Assembly: GCA_020860365.1 (NCBI GenBank)
Contig: JAJBUL010000281.1
Coordinates: 6,358 to 41,301, forward strand
Origin: Clostridiales bacterium
GTDB taxonomy: Bacteria > Bacillota > Clostridia > Lachnospirales > Lachnospiraceae
Length of the DNA: 34,944 nt
Reading direction: 5' to 3'
Made by a program: the position numbers and the translations under genes. Positions 30,262 to 34,944 of the stretch are shown in pieces. The notes beneath the pieces were generated by a model that was not told where the DNA came from, did no database searches, and saw only the letters and a list, made by a program, of their open reading frames with translations. Numbering within the stretch: the first letter of the stretch is position 1; each line of letters starts with the position of its first letter.

Positions 30262-30440
30262 ATTTTTCTTCTCCCTTCGCTGCAGGGCAAAAAAGCAGGG
30301 ATAACGATTTTCACCGCTTCCTCTGCCTGATTTTTTCTCAAATCAAAAATTTCTATTGAATTATCCGCTGCCAAATGATATATTATCGGTAAGGAAAGTA
30401 CCCACTCCAAAAGTAGATGCTCCCGACAAAGGCTTAGATA

Positions 30441-30657
30441 CCTCTCAAAGAGAGGCGCCCATCTCGTTTGCTGACGGGATGGGCATTATTTGTTAGGGTA
30501 TGGCCCTGTTCTCCATTGCGTAGTTTTTCGTTGATCCGAAAAACGGAGCTTTGGAGAACAAATAAACCACCTGCTATGCGGGTGGTTGGGATAGCTTTAG
30601 CGTTGTGTAAAAAACCTCCAGTGATTGAAAAAAGACTGCTATCCGAAGATAACAGTC
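30441..30657. other. Cluster of at least five consecutive strong hairpins, probable structured RNA or mobile-element end
   Basis: Stems at 30441-30455, 30457-30484 (11 bp), 30508-30559 (8 bp + internal loop + 8 bp), 30565-30587 (10 bp) and 30634-30657. Confidence 0.65.
30628..30657 (-). terminator. Minus-strand intrinsic terminator with UUCG tetraloop
   Basis: Minus strand GACTGTTATC-TTCG-GATAGCAGTC-TTTTTT. Confidence 0.7.
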
Positions 30658-31021
30658 CTTTACGTTTGTACCAGAGGAGAAAGCCAAGATACAGTACGGT
30701 TAATTTTTGATGTTGCTGATTAATTTTCTCGTTTTTTCTCATTTCTCACGTCCGGCTTATTTTCTCAATCCGGAAACCGCTTGAAACAAGGCTTTTTTAC
30801 TGGCTTACTGCTCAATGTGCCGCATTGTGGGGAGTGTAAGAAAATGGAATTTTGCAACTGCCCATAACCCGACAAAGCCTTATTTTTCAAGGATTTCCGC
30901 AACTCAGGAACTCGCCTGACTCTCTGAAAATCTACATGTTTTCTGCTCTGTATTGGGCAAATTCTGGGCACTATTTGGGCAAGTCCCAAATGGGCAAAGT
31001 GAGTAGAAATCTGCGTTGGAA

Positions 31022-31231
31022 TTAAAATCCAAACATCCGTCTGATTTCAGCATCAGATGGTTCAGGCTCCTCATTCATATACTTTTCTGCAGTATAATCG
31101 CCCTCGCCGCCATGATCATACTGTTCAAGAAATCTGATTGTTCCAGTAACACCCAGCTTTTCTTGTAATGCACTTAAACCGTTCTTCTGAATCTCCGCAT
31201 TTGTTTTTATATTTAATCTTGTTGCTACCAT
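31022..31231 (-). CDS. Putative antitoxin paired with the PIN toxin
   Basis: MVATRLNIKTNAEIQKNGLSALQEKLGVTGTIRFLEQYDHGGEGDYTAEKYMNEEPEPSDAEIRRMFGF; ATG overlaps the toxin stop (TAATG). Confidence 0.65.
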   Translation of the reverse strand: MVATRLNIKTNAEIQKNGLSALQEKLGVTGTIRFLEQYDHGGEGDYTAEKYMNEEPEPSDAEIRRMFGF

Positions 31232-31671
31232 TAATATAACACCTCCAATAACCACTGATTTGGATTCATGACCCTGGTAAATGTCTCAATCCTGTTACAA
31301 TTATTCATAAATTTTCTATCTGTTGTCAACAATACATCTGCTTTCGCCGCTTCAGCACATGCCAGATGGATGCTGTCCTTATATTTGATATTTGATATGT
31401 GCCTTACCTGTTCTGCCCTGTCCAGAATGTCTTCATTTATCTGTATCTCTTCCGAACACAGGCTATAAACCATTTGCAGCATAGAACGTCTGTATGCATC
31501 TTTTGTTTCATTTATTTCTCTGACAAGCATCTGACTGCCCAACAACAGAATTTCTGAATGCTCTACCAACTCTAAAATCAGCATAATCGAATTTCTTTCA
31601 TAATATATCTGGAAATAACTTCGATCATCCAAAAGCCTGTTAAAGCAGCAATTATCCATATAGACTCTCAA
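31231..31671 (-). CDS. PIN domain ribonuclease toxin
   Basis: MRVYMDNCCFNRLLDD...ILLLGSQMLVREINETKD...KYKDSIHLACAEAAKADVLLTTDRKFMNN; PIN acidic residues present. Confidence 0.82.
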   Translation of the reverse strand: MRVYMDNCCFNRLLDDRSYFQIYYERNSIMLILELVEHSEILLLGSQMLVREINETKDAYRRSMLQMVYSLCSEEIQINEDILDRAEQVRHISNIKYKDSIHLACAEAAKADVLLTTDRKFMNNCNRIETFTRVMNPNQWLLEVLY

Positions 31672-31767
31672 ATCGTCTCGGCCTCCTTGTTTTTACAGTA
31701 TAACGTACTCAAAAGAGTGCGTCAATAATCTTTGAGAAACACTGAAATGTGGCAATAAACAAAATAC

Positions 31768-32133
31768 TCAGACTGAACAATCCCAGTATTCTTCAACTTC
31801 CGCTTTCGCTCTTTCTTCTGATAAATCAAACTGAGCCTTAACCTTCACTACAATTTCATCAAATGATAAGCCTATATCCTTCAAAACTGCCACGACATTC
31901 ATAATTGCAGCATCTCGCGCAACATTAAAATCGTGAACTCGCATGATTTCTTCTCTGTCATATAACGGCATCATAACATCCACTACCTCTCTTTCTCTGG
32001 ATTCCAGATATTTCTTTAACACGTCAAAATCTTTACAAATCTGAATCGCCTGCTGGACTGGGATGTATATTTTATTATACGCCAGAATCACTATACATGG
32101 CAAGCTGATTTTTAAAAGAAGAGGGCTATTCAC
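31768..32133 (-). CDS. Hypothetical protein, possibly a truncated transposon-associated C-terminal fragment
   Basis: Coding-like C-terminus REREVVDVMMPLYDREEIMRVHDFNVARDAAIMNVVAVLKDIGLSFDEIVVKVKAQFDLSEERAKAEVEEYW; N-terminus looks unrelated. Confidence 0.45.
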   Translation of the reverse strand: MNSPLLLKISLPCIVILAYNKIYIPVQQAIQICKDFDVLKKYLESREREVVDVMMPLYDREEIMRVHDFNVARDAAIMNVVAVLKDIGLSFDEIVVKVKAQFDLSEERAKAEVEEYWDCSV

Positions 32134-32653
32134 CCTCTTCTTTCTTCGGCTTACGCTGTGCTTTCAACTTACCCTCCAGATTATCAAATTCACTCTGTTT
32201 CAGTTCCTTCGTGACATCTGTGTAAATATCCATCGTCGTTGAAAAATCCGCATGACCGAGTACATCCTGAACGACCTTCATGTTGACGCCAGCTTCTACC
32301 AGACGAGTTGTAAATGTATGGCGCAGGGAATGACAGGAGAATTTCGGCAGCAATACCGGATTTTTCAGTCCTTTGCTAAGCTGAGCATCATTACACTCAC
32401 GGATTATTCGTCTGAGTGCTTTATTGAGCGTGCCCTGATGCTGCACATTTCCAAATCTATTGATGAAAATAAAATCCGTATATCCGTCAATCACAGACCG
32501 ACATTTTATCTGGTTAAATTCCTGATACGCCTTTTCCATAAGAAAAGCTTCTTTTACTTCCGGTATCATGGGAATGGTACGTGTTCCGGCTCTGGTCTTT
32601 GTCTGATGCACGTTAAAATAGCAGCCATTCTCGGCGTGATTGTAATAAACCAT
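32126..32653 (-). pseudogene. Tyrosine integrase of ICE/Tn916-Tn1549 type, C-terminal part only
   Basis: VYYNHAENGCYFNVHQTKTRAGTRTIPMIPEVKEAFLMEKAYQ...FSCHSLRHTFTTRLVEAGVNMKVVQDVLGHADFSTTMDIYTDV; catalytic HxxR, LGHAD and Tyr present, N-terminal arm/core-binding domains missing. Confidence 0.85.
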
Positions 32654-32668
32654 ATGCCGACATTTTAT

Positions 32669-32743
32669 AAATGCCGATACTTTTTTACCAAGAAGATTGA
32701 ATTGCCAGATGATAGAAACTCTTTGATTTATTTATCGGCATTT
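32669..32743. repeat. 11-bp inverted repeat AAATGCCGATA ... TATCGGCATTT at the recombinase element boundary
   Basis: 32669-32679 and 32733-32743 are perfect reverse complements; ATGCCGA[T/C]A recurs at 32653-32661 and 32789-32797. Confidence 0.75.
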
Positions 32744-32788
32744 CTTACTATAGTGGTTGAACAAAATCTATAGTAGGAGGACAATACT

Positions 32789-34066
32789 ATGCCGATAACA
32801 AACCAGGATTTACACGCATTGACCACCATTCTTGTAGACAAAGTACGTAGCTATGGGATACTTGAGGTATCTATTGGCCAGTACAAAACTGTCTGCAGCC
32901 ACAACTGCTCATTTGCCACCACCAGAAATGTTAATAGCTATTCACCTGAACTTATGGATGAATATCTTGCACATCTGGAAATTAAGATCCAGGAAGGAAC
33001 GGTCAGTTTTGGCTATGGCAGATTCCAAAAGCGGGTTATTCATATGCTGGGTTCACTGGCCGAAACCGGTGAGGTCGACTTCACTGCTGCACACCAGACA
33101 ATAAGAAAATACCCTGTCCCTGAGGATGTCAGTTCTTTGATTGATGCTATCCTGGCGGAAAACCGGATTCCCGGCACTGTCCGCACAGATCTGCTTGCCC
33201 CGATGCGGCATTTGTTTTGGTATGCCGGGCAGCAGGGGTATGAATGGTCAACCCTTGATGATAAGGTTGTGATGAAATACCTTATTACAGAAGTTTCGGT
33301 GTCAAACAGCGGGAGTACGGGGCGGGCACTCAGGTGTGTTAAGTACATCACTGAATATATGAAAGCCAATAAAATCGGGCATCTGCTGCACGATTACACA
33401 AAACTGAAGCTTAAAAATGCACATGTTCGGATTATCCCTGCATTTTCTGAAGAGGAAATCAGTGACATTTCTTCTGCGATAGACACAGCAACTCCGCTGG
33501 GAATGCGGGATTATGCTATCATCCTCCTTGCATATGGAACCGGTCTGCGTGGCGTTGACATCGTTGGACTGAAACTCTCAGATGTTGACTGGCGGGGACA
33601 GAAAGCAAAAGTCTTCCAGTTCAAAACGCATAGCCCGTTAATCGTAGAACTTAATGGTGAAATCCTGAATTCCCTGGCTGATTATGTACTCGCGGCACGT
33701 CCTGAATGTGAAGCCCCAGAGGTTTTTATTACAACGAAAGCGCCGTATCGGAAGCTTTCATCCGGGTTCGCCGGAATGATTGATAAATACTGTGAGAAAG
33801 CCCATGTAGAAAAAATCCCGCTCAGGGCATTCCACAGCCTCCGCCGTGCATTTGAGACTGTCCTGGTTTCGAATGGTGTGCCGATTGAAACGGCATCCCG
33901 TATGATGGGGCACAAAACAGTCACCGAGGACAAGCCCTATATTACCTACGATAAAGAACACACATCCTTCATTGCAATGGGGTTCGCCGATGTCCCCATA
34001 AGGCACGGGATCTATGCTGGCGCTGGCATGCAGCACCAGACTGATGGGGGAGGTGAAGTATTATGA
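32789..34066 (+). CDS. Tyrosine recombinase, first gene of a RIT-like (recombinase-in-trio) element
   Basis: 425 aa with GTGLRGVDIVGLKLSDVDW, FHSLRRAFETVL, MMGHKTV, KPYITYDKEH: a complete R-K-H-R-H-Y set. RBS AGGAGG. Ends in an ATGA overlap with the next recombinase. Confidence 0.85.
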   Translation: MPITNQDLHALTTILVDKVRSYGILEVSIGQYKTVCSHNCSFATTRNVNSYSPELMDEYLAHLEIKIQEGTVSFGYGRFQKRVIHMLGSLAETGEVDFTAAHQTIRKYPVPEDVSSLIDAILAENRIPGTVRTDLLAPMRHLFWYAGQQGYEWSTLDDKVVMKYLITEVSVSNSGSTGRALRCVKYITEYMKANKIGHLLHDYTKLKLKNAHVRIIPAFSEEEISDISSAIDTATPLGMRDYAIILLAYGTGLRGVDIVGLKLSDVDWRGQKAKVFQFKTHSPLIVELNGEILNSLADYVLAARPECEAPEVFITTKAPYRKLSSGFAGMIDKYCEKAHVEKIPLRAFHSLRRAFETVLVSNGVPIETASRMMGHKTVTEDKPYITYDKEHTSFIAMGFADVPIRHGIYAGAGMQHQTDGGGEVL

Positions 34067-34905
34067 CTTTCGAGTCCAGGCTGAATGATGGCTTCGAGCA
34101 GATGATGGCCTACCGTGCCTCCATCGGTTATGCAACTGCCACATATAGAAGTTCTGTCCCTCCGTTTATTAATTTCTGCGTCCTGAATTACCCAGGGGCT
34201 AAGTCTATCACACAGGATATGGTAAACCAGTGGCTGTCGCATTACCCTTATTCGGATAATGGAAGGGCAGTCTTCCTGTCACTGCTGAGGGAATATACGA
34301 AATTCCTCTGTTTTCTCGGCCATGACGATTATATCCCGGATGACGATTATACGGTTATCAGGACAGCATATAACCCTTTCCTGTTTACGGACAGCGAACT
34401 TTTTTCTCTTTTTGATGCCCTCGACCGTTACAGGGGTGACACCAGTGGAAAGAGACTTTTACCTGAAATGGTGCTGCCAGTCTATTCCAGAATGCTGTAC
34501 TGTTGTGGTATGAGGCCGCAGGAACCTCCCGCACTGTTAAAAAAAGATATTGACCTGTCTGTTATGACAAGCTTGTCATATTTACCCTATCCGCCCCAAC
34601 GTTTACGTACCAAACTTCCGACGGTATGGACGGAGGAACAGATTGAAGCCATCGTTCATGCGGTCGACACAACAACGCCTGTCGGCAAAAGGGATTATGC
34701 TATTGTACTCTTGGGTGCAAGGCTTGGTCTCCGGATTGGGGATATACTGAAGCTTACGCTCAATGACATCGACTGGAATAAAAAGCAGTTATCCATTATA
34801 CAGAGTAAGACCAGGGAGCCGCTTACACTTCCGCTACCGGAGGATGTTGGCTGGGCGGTCATTGATTACCTGAAAAATGGTCGGCCGATTGTAAGCGATG
34901 AATAA
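34063..34905 (+). CDS. Second RIT-like tyrosine recombinase, apparently chimeric and lacking the C-terminal catalytic motifs
   Basis: MTFESRLNDGFEQMMAYRASIGYATATYRSSV...VYSRMLYCCGMRPQEPPALLKKDIDL joined to LPTVWTEEQIEAIVHAVDTTTPVGKRDYAIVLLGARLGLRIGDILKLTLNDIDWNKKQLSIIQSKTREPLTLPLPEDVGWAVIDYLKNGRPIVSDE*. Confidence 0.75.
   Translation: MTFESRLNDGFEQMMAYRASIGYATATYRSSVPPFINFCVLNYPGAKSITQDMVNQWLSHYPYSDNGRAVFLSLLREYTKFLCFLGHDDYIPDDDYTVIRTAYNPFLFTDSELFSLFDALDRYRGDTSGKRLLPEMVLPVYSRMLYCCGMRPQEPPALLKKDIDLSVMTSLSYLPYPPQRLRTKLPTVWTEEQIEAIVHAVDTTTPVGKRDYAIVLLGARLGLRIGDILKLTLNDIDWNKKQLSIIQSKTREPLTLPLPEDVGWAVIDYLKNGRPIVSDE
34563..34580. repeat. 18-bp perfect palindrome TATGACAAGCTTGTCATA
   Basis: Self-reverse-complementary; located at the apparent chimera junction. 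Confidence 0.9.
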
Positions 34906-34944
34906 TCCGGCGTATATAAAGTTTCCGTCACCAAGTAGGAAGCC

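Noticed and set aside
30434-30742. 102-aa minus-strand ORF (and the 80-aa plus-strand ORF 30468-30710)
   Set aside because: Both lie across the multi-hairpin region, including the UUCG terminator; structure is a more economical explanation, although a short 5' peptide cannot be excluded.

Overview
The window looks like a Lachnospiraceae/Clostridia chromosome segment. Positions 1-26.7 kb are mostly a minus-strand housekeeping block: partial nfnB/gltA-type gene, nfnA-type reductase, DUF4143 ATPase, yqeG, polC, ispG, ppk, ppx, DUF815 ATPase, pheA, aldo/keto reductases, hemW, a RelE-type toxin-antitoxin pair, a MATE gene broken by one stop codon, a TtcA-like gene and a rhodanese. pyrC is on the plus strand. 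Positions ~27-34.9 kb are a mobile-element graveyard: a decayed AbiE system, a PrgI/VirB4 conjugation relic, a cluster of RNA-like hairpins, a PIN toxin-antitoxin pair with the toxin first, and an N-terminally truncated integrase. Next to that integrase is what looks like a recombinase-in-trio (RIT) element that continues past the window edge. Main leads: (1) an eight-unit tandem array with exact 23-bp period filling the gap between the divergent DUF4143 ATPase and pyrC promoters; (2) an O6-methylguanine methyltransferase fused to a Uma2-family nuclease; (3) a dispersed GC-rich repeat translated in the same frame in unrelated proteins; (4) a RIT recombinase that appears to be a two-gene chimera with an 18-bp perfect palindrome at the junction; (5) a compact multi-hairpin element at 30.4-30.66 kb. 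All family calls come from reading translations and motifs; no database search was run.
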